In this document: positions 33,097 to 40,344 of the stretch, piece after piece
Layout of the letters: every line of letters starts with the position of its first letter
Position numbering within the stretch: the first letter of the stretch is position 1
Source of the DNA: SSF14 sp046331245
Lineage (GTDB): Bacteria > Actinomycetota > Acidimicrobiia > Acidimicrobiales > Microtrichaceae
Length of the DNA: 64,000 nucleotides
NCBI GenBank assembly: GCA_046331245.1
Contig: JAXLRH010000002.1
Location: 186,001 to 250,000 of the forward strand
Direction of reading: 5' to 3'
Made by a program: the position numbers and the translations under genes
The notes under the pieces: model-generated
Told to the model about the DNA's origin: nothing
The model's database searches: none
The model's input: the letters and a program-made list of their open reading frames with translations, nothing else

Positions 33097-34035
33097 TCAG
33101 ATGTGCGCCGGGCCCCGGAGGCTGATCGCGGCCGTGACCGGTGCGGTGGGCATGATCGGCAGGCCGAGCATCTCCTCCCACGTCTTCAGCATCGCCGCGT
33201 GGCCGGCGCCCGCCGTCGTGTTGACGCCGCGGTTGGCGGTGGGGGCGATGAGGAGGTTCGGCACCGGACGGTCCTCGTCGTAGAGCACCATCACGGCGGT
33301 GTTGCCCGACTGGTAGGCCGAGCTGTCGAGGATCGGCTGCAGGTGCGAGGCGACCCAGCTGTCGACGCTGGCGTTCAGGCAGTCGTGCCCGTCGTTGCAG
33401 AGGTCCGGCGTGATCATGGCGAACGTCGGCAGGTTGTTCACGTCGAGCTCGCTCAGGGGCCGCACCTCGGTGCCACAGAAGTCGTGGTCGTTGTGGGTGC
33501 CCGAGCCGTCGGTGTACGTGCCGTAGAAGTACATGGCGGGCACGTGCTTGGCGGCGTTGCCGGCGTCGGAGCACCCCGTCGACGCGCCCTCGACGTAGCT
33601 GCGGGCGGTGCCGCCGGCGAGACGGACCTGGCGGAAGATGTTGTTGTCGGTGGACTGGCACGACGGGCCGGGTGAGCAGTCGTTCACGGTCGAGGAGTTG
33701 CTGACGCCGCTCGCGAGCCCGATGTACTGGTTGAGGCTGTTCTGGTCGGTGTTGGTCTCGACCCAGTCGGCGAACACCGTGCAGTTGCGGCCGAGGTCGC
33801 CGAGATAGGGCATGTACTGGTCGGCGAACCCGATGCCGCCGACGCCGTCCCAGGTGCGGTTCTCCTCCATGATCACCACGATGTGCTGGTACTGCGACGG
33901 GGGCGTCGCCGAGGAGCCGCACTTCGCCGCGTTGCTCGGGTACACGGGCGGCGGGGTGCACGACGAGCACGCGAAGCCCGCCAGCGCGAACGCCAGGGCG
34001 ACGACGGACCACGACCTCACGCGACGACCAGACAT
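33097..34035 (-). CDS. secreted phosphoesterase (PF04185, phospholipase C / acid phosphatase type)
   Basis: A 312-residue exported protein: signal sequence ending near GFACSSC (a possible lipobox), then HIVVIMEENRTWDGV, the N-terminal metal-binding motif of the phosphoesterase family. Later come the family-like NLPTFAMITPDLCNDGHDC and VMVLYDED. Relatives hydrolyse phospholipids or phosphate monoesters outside the cell. The start is ATG 34035 with an AAAGG site; the longer open frame upstream lies antisense to the next gene. Several cysteines suggest disulfides. Transcribed alone. Confidence 0.85.
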   Translation of the reverse strand: MSGRRVRSWSVVALAFALAGFACSSCTPPPVYPSNAAKCGSSATPPSQYQHIVVIMEENRTWDGVGGIGFADQYMPYLGDLGRNCTVFADWVETNTDQNSLNQYIGLASGVSNSSTVNDCSPGPSCQSTDNNIFRQVRLAGGTARSYVEGASTGCSDAGNAAKHVPAMYFYGTYTDGSGTHNDHDFCGTEVRPLSELDVNNLPTFAMITPDLCNDGHDCLNASVDSWVASHLQPILDSSAYQSGNTAVMVLYDEDRPVPNLLIAPTANRGVNTTAGAGHAAMLKTWEEMLGLPIMPTAPVTAAISLRGPAHI

Positions 34036-34141
34036 GACGAGCACCTTTCCCCCGGGTGACACGGACGTGAACACCTCGGGCACCAGTAGACAGTGCATCG
34101 AAGCGGCCCGCAAGCGGGCGGACGGTACGATCGCCGCTGTC

Positions 34142-34882
34142 ATGGACCTCACTCCGATCGTCGTCGACAGCGTGTGCAACGGACCGGCCCACTCGGGCCA
34201 CGGCGGCTGGTCGGCGGGTCTGGTGGCCCGCCGCTTTCCGGGAACGGCCACGGTGTCCCTCCGGTCGGCGCCGCCGCTCGACACGATGCTCACGGTCGTG
34301 GCCGGCGACGACGACACCCTGCGGGTGTTCGACGGTTCCACCCTCGTCGCGGAGGGCCGCCCCGCCGACCTCGACGCCGCCCCACCACGGCCGGTCGACG
34401 TCGCCGAGGCCGTGCTCGCGCGCACCTGGTTCGAGGAGCACGTCGTGCCCCACCATCCCTTCCCCACCTGCTTCGGGTGCGGCCCGCGGCGCGATCCCGC
34501 CGAGGCGTTGCGGCTCTTCACCGGCGTGTCGCCGAGCGGCGACGTGGTCGCGGCGCCGTGGACGGTGCGCGACATCCGCGCCCAGGGCGCGGTCACCCGA
34601 GAGCTGATGTGGGCGGCGGTCGACTGCGCCACGGGCTGGGCCGCGATGGCGCTCCCGGACGCGGCCTCGGCGGCGGGCCCGTCGGTGCTGGCCAACCTCA
34701 CGGTCCGGGTCGACGCACTCCCCTCCTTCGGCGACGAGTGCGTGGTCGTGGGGTGGCCCATCGACGGCGAGGGACGCAAGCGGCACACCGGTGGCGCCAT
34801 CCTCTCGGCCGAGGGGGCGACGCTGGCCGTCGCCGACGCGCTCTGGATCGAGCTGCGAACCGCGCCGCCGGCCGACTCCTAG
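34142..34882 (+). CDS. hotdog-fold thioesterase-like protein
   Basis: A 246-residue protein with two hotdog-like halves (NGPAHSGHGGWSAGL early; MWAAVDCATGWAAMAL and VLANLTVRVDALP late), as in acyl-CoA thioesterase-like proteins of actinobacteria. A central HPFPTCFGCGPRR segment contains a CxxC pair, also seen in such proteins. Start ATG 34142. No adjacent fatty-acid gene supports a pathway, so the substrate is unknown. It is followed 10-22 bp later by a DinB-fold gene. Confidence 0.72.
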   Translation: MDLTPIVVDSVCNGPAHSGHGGWSAGLVARRFPGTATVSLRSAPPLDTMLTVVAGDDDTLRVFDGSTLVAEGRPADLDAAPPRPVDVAEAVLARTWFEEHVVPHHPFPTCFGCGPRRDPAEALRLFTGVSPSGDVVAAPWTVRDIRAQGAVTRELMWAAVDCATGWAAMALPDAASAAGPSVLANLTVRVDALPSFGDECVVVGWPIDGEGRKRHTGGAILSAEGATLAVADALWIELRTAPPADS

Positions 34883-34904
34883 GCTCTGCGTCGTGCCGGA
34901 TCAG

Positions 34905-35369
34905 ATGCCACCTCCCCTCGTCGAGGACGAACGAACGACCCTGCTCGCGCTCCTGCAGTACCACCGGGAGTCCGTGGTGCGGAAGGTGGAGGGGGTCAGC
35001 GACGCCGAGGCCGCCCGGCCGGGCGTTCCCTCGGGCACCTCGCTCCTGTGGCTGGTACAGCACCTGACGCGGGCCGAGTCCATCTGGGTGCTGCAGCGAT
35101 TCGACGGCCGGCCGGGCGAGCCGTGGAGCGACGACGTGCGCACCGACGAGTCGCTGGCGGACTCGGTCGCCGCCTACCGGGCGATGTGGGCCAAGGTCGC
35201 AGCGGTCGTCGATGCCGAGCCCGATCTCGGCGCGCTGTGTCGCGAGATGGGCGATCGCCCCCAGGTCTCGCTTCGCTGGGTGCTGATGCACCTGCTCGAG
35301 GAGACCGCCCGCCACGCAGGGCACGCCGACATCATCCGCGAGCTGATCGACGGGCAGACCGGTCGATGA
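34905..35369 (+). CDS. DinB-fold (DUF664-like) protein
   Basis: A 154-residue four-helix protein: LLALLQYHRESVVRKVEGVSDAEAARP, SLLWLVQHLTRAESIWV and LMHLLEETARHAGHADIIRE. The three spaced histidines (QH.., MHLL.., RHAGHAD) are the metal ligands of the DinB/YfiT family, which includes mycothiol- or bacillithiol-dependent enzymes. ATG 34905 fits family N-termini; GTG 34893 is equally possible. The stop overlaps the TsaC-like start (ATGA). Its function is unknown; it is unrelated to the DNA polymerase also called DinB. Confidence 0.85.
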   Translation: MPPPLVEDERTTLLALLQYHRESVVRKVEGVSDAEAARPGVPSGTSLLWLVQHLTRAESIWVLQRFDGRPGEPWSDDVRTDESLADSVAAYRAMWAKVAAVVDAEPDLGALCREMGDRPQVSLRWVLMHLLEETARHAGHADIIRELIDGQTGR

Positions 35370-35995
35370 CCGGCGCGCACACCGAGCTCGCCGACGCGAT
35401 CCGGTCCGGTCCCGTGGTGGTGCAGACCGAAACCGTATTCGGGCTCGCGTGCCTGCCCACCGCCGAGATGGTCGACCGGGTCTTCGAGGCCAAGGCCCGC
35501 CCGGCGCACCTCAACCTGCCGGTGATCATCGGCGACCCCGATCAGCTCGCCGCGTTGGGCATCGTGGCGGACGACTGCGCCGAGGCGCTCATCGAGGCCT
35601 TCTGGCCGGGCGCGCTCACGCTCGCCTTCGCTGTCGATCCTCACGCCGAGGGCCTGCCGTGGCTCGACGGCCGTGACGAGGTCGCCGTGCGCATCCCGGC
35701 CGTGGACCCGCTCCGCGAGCTGGCACGCCAGGTGGGCCCGTTCCTCATGACGAGCGCCAACCGGCACGGTGAGCCTCCGGTCGCGTCGGCGGAGGAGGCA
35801 CGAGCGGTCTTCGGCGAGGACACGCCGGTGTTCGAGTGGCCCGACGTCGACCCGCCAGGGCCGCTGCCGTCGACCCTCGTCAACGTCGGCCGGACGCCAC
35901 CGGTCATCGAGCGGGTGGGCGCGCTGTCCGTCGAGATGATCCGACGGGTGTGCCCGTCGGCCGTAGTCTCGGGCGAGAGCGGATCGGATCGGTGA
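35366..35995 (+). CDS. L-threonylcarbamoyladenylate synthase (TsaC/Sua5/YrdC family)
   Basis: A 209-residue YrdC-fold enzyme that makes threonylcarbamoyl-AMP for the t6A base at position 37 of ANN-decoding tRNAs. Recognisable segments are VVQTETVFGLACLP (usually PTDTVYGL), KARPAHLNLPVII (K/R and P of KxRP), FWPGALTLAF, VAVRIP and LMTSANRHGEP. The N-terminal QTETV variation is found in some family members. It lies 1 bp upstream of tsaD, the next enzyme of the pathway, which supports the assignment. Confidence 0.9.
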   Translation: MTGAHTELADAIRSGPVVVQTETVFGLACLPTAEMVDRVFEAKARPAHLNLPVIIGDPDQLAALGIVADDCAEALIEAFWPGALTLAFAVDPHAEGLPWLDGRDEVAVRIPAVDPLRELARQVGPFLMTSANRHGEPPVASAEEARAVFGEDTPVFEWPDVDPPGPLPSTLVNVGRTPPVIERVGALSVEMIRRVCPSAVVSGESGSDR

Positions 35996-35996
35996 G

Positions 35997-36998
35997 ATGA
36001 CGTCGCACATCGTGTTGGGAATCGAGAGCTCCTGTGACGACAGCGCGGCGGCCGTGCTCGTCGACGGCGAGCTCCGCAGCAGCGTGATGTCGTCGCAGAT
36101 CGACATCCACGCCCGCTACGGGGGCGTCGTTCCCGAGATCGCCGCCCGCCAGCACGAGCGGTCGCTGCTCCCCGCCATCGAGGAGGCGCTCATCCTGTCG
36201 GGCGTCGACTACGCCGACCTGTCGTGCATCGCGGTCACACGGGGCCCGGGCCTCGTCGGCTCGCTCGTCGTCGGCGTGTCGGTGGCCCGCGCGCTGGCGC
36301 TCGTGGCCCGCTGCCCGGTCGTCGGGGTGAACCACCTCGAGGCGCACGTGCTGTCGAGCTTCCTCGAGCATCGCGAGCTCGAGCCACCGACGTTGTGCCT
36401 GCTGGTGTCGGGTGGCCACACGATGCTGGTGCTGGTGCGCGGCATCGGCGACTACACGGTGCTGGGCGAGACGAGGGACGACGCAGTCGGCGAGGTGTAC
36501 GACAAGGTCGGCCGGTACCTCGGGCTGGGCTATCCCGGGGGTCCGGCGGTGGATCAGCTGTCGCTCACGGGCGATCCCACTCGTCTCTCCCTGCCGCGAC
36601 CGATGCGCAACGAGGGCTACGAGATGAGCTTCTCCGGCCTCAAGACCGCGACCATCCGTGCGGTGCGCAAGGCGCCCGACGTCGAGGTGGAGGACGTGTG
36701 CGCGTCGTTCGTCGCCGCGGTGCTCGACGTGCTCATCTCGAAGCTCCGCACCGCAGTCCGAGAGCACGAGGTCGGGTCGATCTGCATCGGCGGCGGTGTC
36801 GCCGCGTCCGGCCCGCTGCGCGACGCGGTGGAGCGGCTCGCCGCCGAGGAGGGGCTCGGCTGCTTCCTCCCGCCGCGTTCGATGTGCACCGACAACGCGG
36901 CGATGATCGCCTACGCCGGTAACGCCCACCTCCAACGCGGCACCCACGTGCTCGACTTCGAGGTGCTCCCCGGCCTCCGCTTCCCCGGCGCGGCCTGA
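35997..36998 (+). CDS. tsaD: tRNA N6-threonylcarbamoyladenosine transferase TsaD
   Basis: A 333-residue ASKHA-fold enzyme that transfers threonylcarbamoyl to tRNA. IESSCDDSAAAV at the start, VTRGPGLVGSLVVG, the metal ligands in NHLEAHVLSSFLE, LVSGGHT, and the late GGGVAASGPLRD and CTDNAAMIA motifs are all present at the expected length. It follows the TsaC-like gene with 1 bp between. TsaB and TsaE partners are not in the window. It converges on dinB with 21 bp between stops. Confidence 0.96.
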   Translation: MTSHIVLGIESSCDDSAAAVLVDGELRSSVMSSQIDIHARYGGVVPEIAARQHERSLLPAIEEALILSGVDYADLSCIAVTRGPGLVGSLVVGVSVARALALVARCPVVGVNHLEAHVLSSFLEHRELEPPTLCLLVSGGHTMLVLVRGIGDYTVLGETRDDAVGEVYDKVGRYLGLGYPGGPAVDQLSLTGDPTRLSLPRPMRNEGYEMSFSGLKTATIRAVRKAPDVEVEDVCASFVAAVLDVLISKLRTAVREHEVGSICIGGGVAASGPLRDAVERLAAEEGLGCFLPPRSMCTDNAAMIAYAGNAHLQRGTHVLDFEVLPGLRFPGAA

Positions 36999-37019
36999 CC
37001 GCCTCGGTCGGGAGCGTCC

Positions 37020-38231
37020 TCAGTCGGGCAGCGTCGGCATCGAGATGCCGGGATCGCGGCCGAGCAGCACGGCACGACGCATCGCCGAGTCGCCGAACCT
37101 CTGACGGACGTCGTCGAGCACGTCGTCGAGGGCCGAGCCGCTCCGCCGGTCGAACGGCAGCTCGAGTTGCACGGCGTCGTCGCCGTCGAGGTTGGCGATG
37201 GAGATGCCGATGAGGGTGAGTCCCCGCTCGGCGACGAGCGGCTCGGCGTCGGCGAGGAGGCCCCGGAGCGCCTCGAGCACGAGATCGGTTCGCGCGGTGG
37301 CCCGGTCGAACGTGTGGGAGCGGGTGGCCCGCCCGAAGTCGCCGAACCGGAGCCGGAGCACCACGGTTCGACCGACGCGGCCGCCGTCGCGCAGTCGGTT
37401 GGTGACGCGGTCGACGAGACCGACGAGCGTGGCATCCAGCTCCGACGGGGTGAGGGCGCGGCGGCCGAGCGCTCGCTGCGAGCCGATCGACCGGCGGCGC
37501 CGACCCGTCCGGACGACGCGGGGATCGCGGTTGTGCGCGAGCGCGGAGAGGTGATGCCCGGCGCCGCCGCCGAGCATCGCCACGAGCGCGGGCTCAGGGA
37601 TGCGGGCGAGATGGCCCACGGTGGTGATGCCTCGCTGATGCAGCTTCTCCGACGTCTTCGGGCCGACGCCCCAGAGGCGCTCGACCGGGAGCGGGTGCAG
37701 GAAGTCGAGCTCGGTGCCGGCCGGCACCTCCAGCAGACCGTCGGGTTTGCCGACGGCGCTGGCGACCTTCGCCAGGAACTTGGTGCATGCGATGCCGACG
37801 GTGATGGGTAGGCCGACCTCGCTCCGCACCTGTTGGCGGAGACGCGTGGCGATCTCGACGGGTGTGCCCGACACGCGCAGCAGACCGCCCACGTCGAGGA
37901 ACGCCTCGTCGATCGACACCCCCTCCACCAGCGGGGTGGTCCGTTCGAAGACACCGAACACTGCGCGGCTCGCCTCGACGTACGCCGACATCCGGGGCGG
38001 CACGACGATCGCATTCGGGCACAGGCGGCGCGCCTGGGTGCCGCCCATCGCGCCCCGCACGCCGAACGCCCGGGCCTCGTAGCTCGCCGCCAGCACCACT
38101 CCCCCGCCGACGATCACCGGGCGGCCGCGCAGGCGGGGATCGTCGCGCTGCTCGACCGAGGCGAAGAAGGCGTCGAGGTCGGCATGCAGGATCGATGCGC
38201 TCGTTCGTGAGGTCGCCCCGGACACGAACAT
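37020..38231 (-). CDS. dinB: DNA polymerase IV (Y family)
   Basis: A 403-residue error-prone polymerase: ILHADLDAFFASVEQ with the catalytic Asp at 18, SYEARAFGVRGAM, SIDEAFLDVGGL with the second acidic pair, the GIACTKFLAKVAS segment, a little-finger domain, and a C-terminal clamp-binding-like QLELPF. The first possible start (38231) lies inside a perfect SOS box, so the mRNA is either leaderless or translation begins at GTG 38225. Expected to be induced by DNA damage. Confidence 0.94.
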   Translation of the reverse strand: MFVSGATSRTSASILHADLDAFFASVEQRDDPRLRGRPVIVGGGVVLAASYEARAFGVRGAMGGTQARRLCPNAIVVPPRMSAYVEASRAVFGVFERTTPLVEGVSIDEAFLDVGGLLRVSGTPVEIATRLRQQVRSEVGLPITVGIACTKFLAKVASAVGKPDGLLEVPAGTELDFLHPLPVERLWGVGPKTSEKLHQRGITTVGHLARIPEPALVAMLGGGAGHHLSALAHNRDPRVVRTGRRRRSIGSQRALGRRALTPSELDATLVGLVDRVTNRLRDGGRVGRTVVLRLRFGDFGRATRSHTFDRATARTDLVLEALRGLLADAEPLVAERGLTLIGISIANLDGDDAVQLELPFDRRSGSALDDVLDDVRQRFGDSAMRRAVLLGRDPGISMPTLPD

Positions 38232-38238
38232 ATGTTCG
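38225..38238. promoter_or_regulatory. LexA (SOS) box at the dinB start
   Basis: CGAACATATGTTCG is a perfect match to the Gram-positive/mycobacterial SOS box CGAAC-N4-GTTCG and is fully palindromic. It covers the first possible dinB start codon. Confidence 0.85.
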
Positions 38239-38324
38239 CCTCGCTTCCGCTCTCGCGCAAGGGACGATGCGACCTTCCGCCGCTGAACCGTCCTGGGTCG
38301 AACGGACCCAAGCGAAAAGGTCCC

Positions 38325-38352
38325 TCAAGAGGATTGTTCAGTCGGCCGATGA
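38325..38352 (+). promoter_or_regulatory. sigma-28-like promoter for the GGDEF gene
   Basis: TCAAGAGG, 12 bp, then GCCGATGA, followed by 7 nt and GTG 38360. The spacing is 1 bp longer than at cheA. Confidence 0.6.
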
Positions 38353-38359
38353 CCTCTCC

Positions 38360-39808
38360 GTGGCGTCCGTTTCGCACATTCCGACCGGGAGGGCAACGCA
38401 GTGCCTCGCGTCCGTCGGCGCGTACGGTGCGACGCCGGCCGCGATGATCGCGATCTACATCCTCCGCGCCCGGCACCTGCTGTCCGACACGCCGATGTGG
38501 GTGCTGGCCGTCATCCTCCTCGTCGGTGGCGTGGCCAACTTCGGCGGGAGCCTCTGGCTGCGGGCCCGGCCCGACGACGCTGTGCGCATCCACGCACGAG
38601 TCGCCGTCTCGGTGCTGTCCACCGCGGCCGTGGTCTACGCCGTCGGGTGGGGCTCGCTCCTCATGGTGGCGTTCGGCGTCGGCACGTCGGAGCTGCTGCG
38701 CACCATCGGCCCGCGAGCCACCCGCGCCAACCTCGTGTGGAACTGGGTCGCCGTGGCACTCGGCGAGCTCGCCGTCCACTTCCAGCTCGCCCCGAGCGTG
38801 GTTCGGCCGGAGCTCGCGCACGCGATCGCGATCGCCGGCGCCGGCTGCCTCGGCATCGTCACCAAGGTGCTCGGTGACTCCGCCCGGGCGACCGAGCTCG
38901 CCGAGGACCTCGTGCGCCCGCGGGCCATCCACTTCGAGTCGCTCATCGAGCACGCGTCCGACCTCATCGGCGTGATCTCCCTCGACGGGACCATCGTGTC
39001 GGTGAGCCCGGCCGTGACGCCGATGCTCGGCTACGAGCCGGCCGACGTCGCCGGCCGGCCGATCTCGATGTTCATCGACGACGACCTCGTCGAGCAGGTC
39101 GACGACATCCTGCGCCTGTCGGTCGAGCAGGTGGGTCGCGCCCACTCGTTCGAGCTCAACCTGCGCCACCGGGACGGGTCGGACCGGCTGGTGGTCGCGA
39201 CGCTCACCACGCCCAGCCGCGACTGGTCGGATCAGATCGTGCTGAACGTGCACGACGTCACGACCCAGCGCGATCTCGAGGAGCAGCTGCGCCACGACGC
39301 ACGTCACGATGCGCTGACGGGCCTGCTCAACCGCAAGGCGTTCGGCGAGTCCTCGGAGCGGTCGTGTCGGCGGGCCGCCCGCGACGGCCGCACCGTCGGC
39401 ATGCTCTACATCGACCTCGACGGGTTCAAGCAGATCAACGACACGTTCGGCCACGACGCCGGCGACCGCGTCCTCGTGGAGGCGGCGAACCGGCTGCGGG
39501 GCTGCCTGCACGACGGAGAGACGCTGGCCCGCCTCGGCGGCGACGAGTTCGCCGTGCTGATGGACACGGTGGACGGCGAGAGCGCCGTGGTGCTCGCGGA
39601 GCGGATCCTGGACGCGCTCGGTCAGCCCATCACCGAGCTCCCCGACACGGCCCGCGTGGGCGCCAGCATCGGCATCGCGCTCCGCTCCAGCGAGGGCATC
39701 GAGATCTCGACGCTGATGCAGGACGCCGACTCGGCGATGTACAGCGCGAAGCGCAACGGTCGGTCGCGTTGGGAGATGACGGCGCCCGAGAGCGCCGTCG
39801 GGGCCTGA
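38360..39808 (+). CDS. membrane diguanylate cyclase with PAS and GGDEF domains
   Basis: A 482-residue protein if started at GTG 38360, chosen because a sigma-28-like -10 box lies 7 nt upstream, as in the EAL and HD-GYP genes. ATG 38267 is an in-frame alternative with an AAGGGA site. Five or so membrane helices (about 25-175) precede a PAS domain (FESLIEHASDLIGVISLDGT onward, about 190-310) and a GGDEF domain with DALTGLLNRKAF, DLDGFKQINDTFGH and an intact ARLGGDEF. The usual inhibitory RxxD before it reads HDGE, so product feedback is probably absent. It makes c-di-GMP. Confidence 0.9.
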   Translation: MASVSHIPTGRATQCLASVGAYGATPAAMIAIYILRARHLLSDTPMWVLAVILLVGGVANFGGSLWLRARPDDAVRIHARVAVSVLSTAAVVYAVGWGSLLMVAFGVGTSELLRTIGPRATRANLVWNWVAVALGELAVHFQLAPSVVRPELAHAIAIAGAGCLGIVTKVLGDSARATELAEDLVRPRAIHFESLIEHASDLIGVISLDGTIVSVSPAVTPMLGYEPADVAGRPISMFIDDDLVEQVDDILRLSVEQVGRAHSFELNLRHRDGSDRLVVATLTTPSRDWSDQIVLNVHDVTTQRDLEEQLRHDARHDALTGLLNRKAFGESSERSCRRAARDGRTVGMLYIDLDGFKQINDTFGHDAGDRVLVEAANRLRGCLHDGETLARLGGDEFAVLMDTVDGESAVVLAERILDALGQPITELPDTARVGASIGIALRSSEGIEISTLMQDADSAMYSAKRNGRSRWEMTAPESAVGA

Positions 39809-39833
39809 TCGACCGCTTCCGTAGACTGCGGCG

Positions 39834-40271
39834 ATGGCCCGTCGCATCCCCGCCGTCTACAAAGCCCTGAACCTCGTCCACGAGCGAGGCTTCACGCTCT
39901 CGAAGGGCCGCGTGTTCGGCCGGGCCGGCGGCATGGTGGCGGTGCGGCTCACGACCGTCGGCCGGAAGTCCGGCGCGGAGCGCGTCACGATGCTCACCTC
40001 CCCGCTCGTCGAGGACGGCCAGGTGGTCCTCGTGGCCTCGTATCGGGGCGGCCCGTCGCATCCGGCGTGGTTCCTCAACCTGCGGGACCGCCCCCAGGTG
40101 CGGGCGATGCGCCGGGGCACCACCGATCTCGAGATGCACGCCGACGTGCTCGACGGGCCCGCCCGCCAGGCCATGTGGGAACGGCTCACAGCGCTGGAAC
40201 CGCGCTACGCCGAGTACCAGACGCGCACCGATCGGGAGATTCCCGTGATCGTGCTGAGGCCGACGACCTAG
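39834..40271 (+). CDS. Ddn-like deazaflavin (F420)-dependent nitroreductase family protein (first copy)
   Basis: A 145-residue split-barrel protein of the DUF385/Ddn family: RLTTVGRKSGAERVTMLTSPL, VLVASYRGGPSHPAWFLNL and PQVRAMRRG are the family landmarks that contact F420. The substrate is unknown; relatives reduce quinones, nitroimidazoles or fatty acids. It lies 25 bp after the GGDEF gene in the same direction and may be co-transcribed. A paralogue lies at 42335. Confidence 0.85.
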   Translation: MARRIPAVYKALNLVHERGFTLSKGRVFGRAGGMVAVRLTTVGRKSGAERVTMLTSPLVEDGQVVLVASYRGGPSHPAWFLNLRDRPQVRAMRRGTTDLEMHADVLDGPARQAMWERLTALEPRYAEYQTRTDREIPVIVLRPTT

Positions 40272-40309
40272 TTGCTTTTGGGGGAACCGAACAATCGTCA
40301 TTCGTTTGG

Positions 40310-40337
40310 TCAAGATCCCCCATCCGGGTACCGATGA
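40310..40337 (+). promoter_or_regulatory. sigma-28-like promoter for the HD-GYP gene
   Basis: TCAAGATC, 12 bp, then ACCGATGA, followed by 7 nt and ATG 40345. There is no ribosome site, consistent with a leaderless mRNA. Confidence 0.65.
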
Positions 40338-40344
40338 TTGATCT

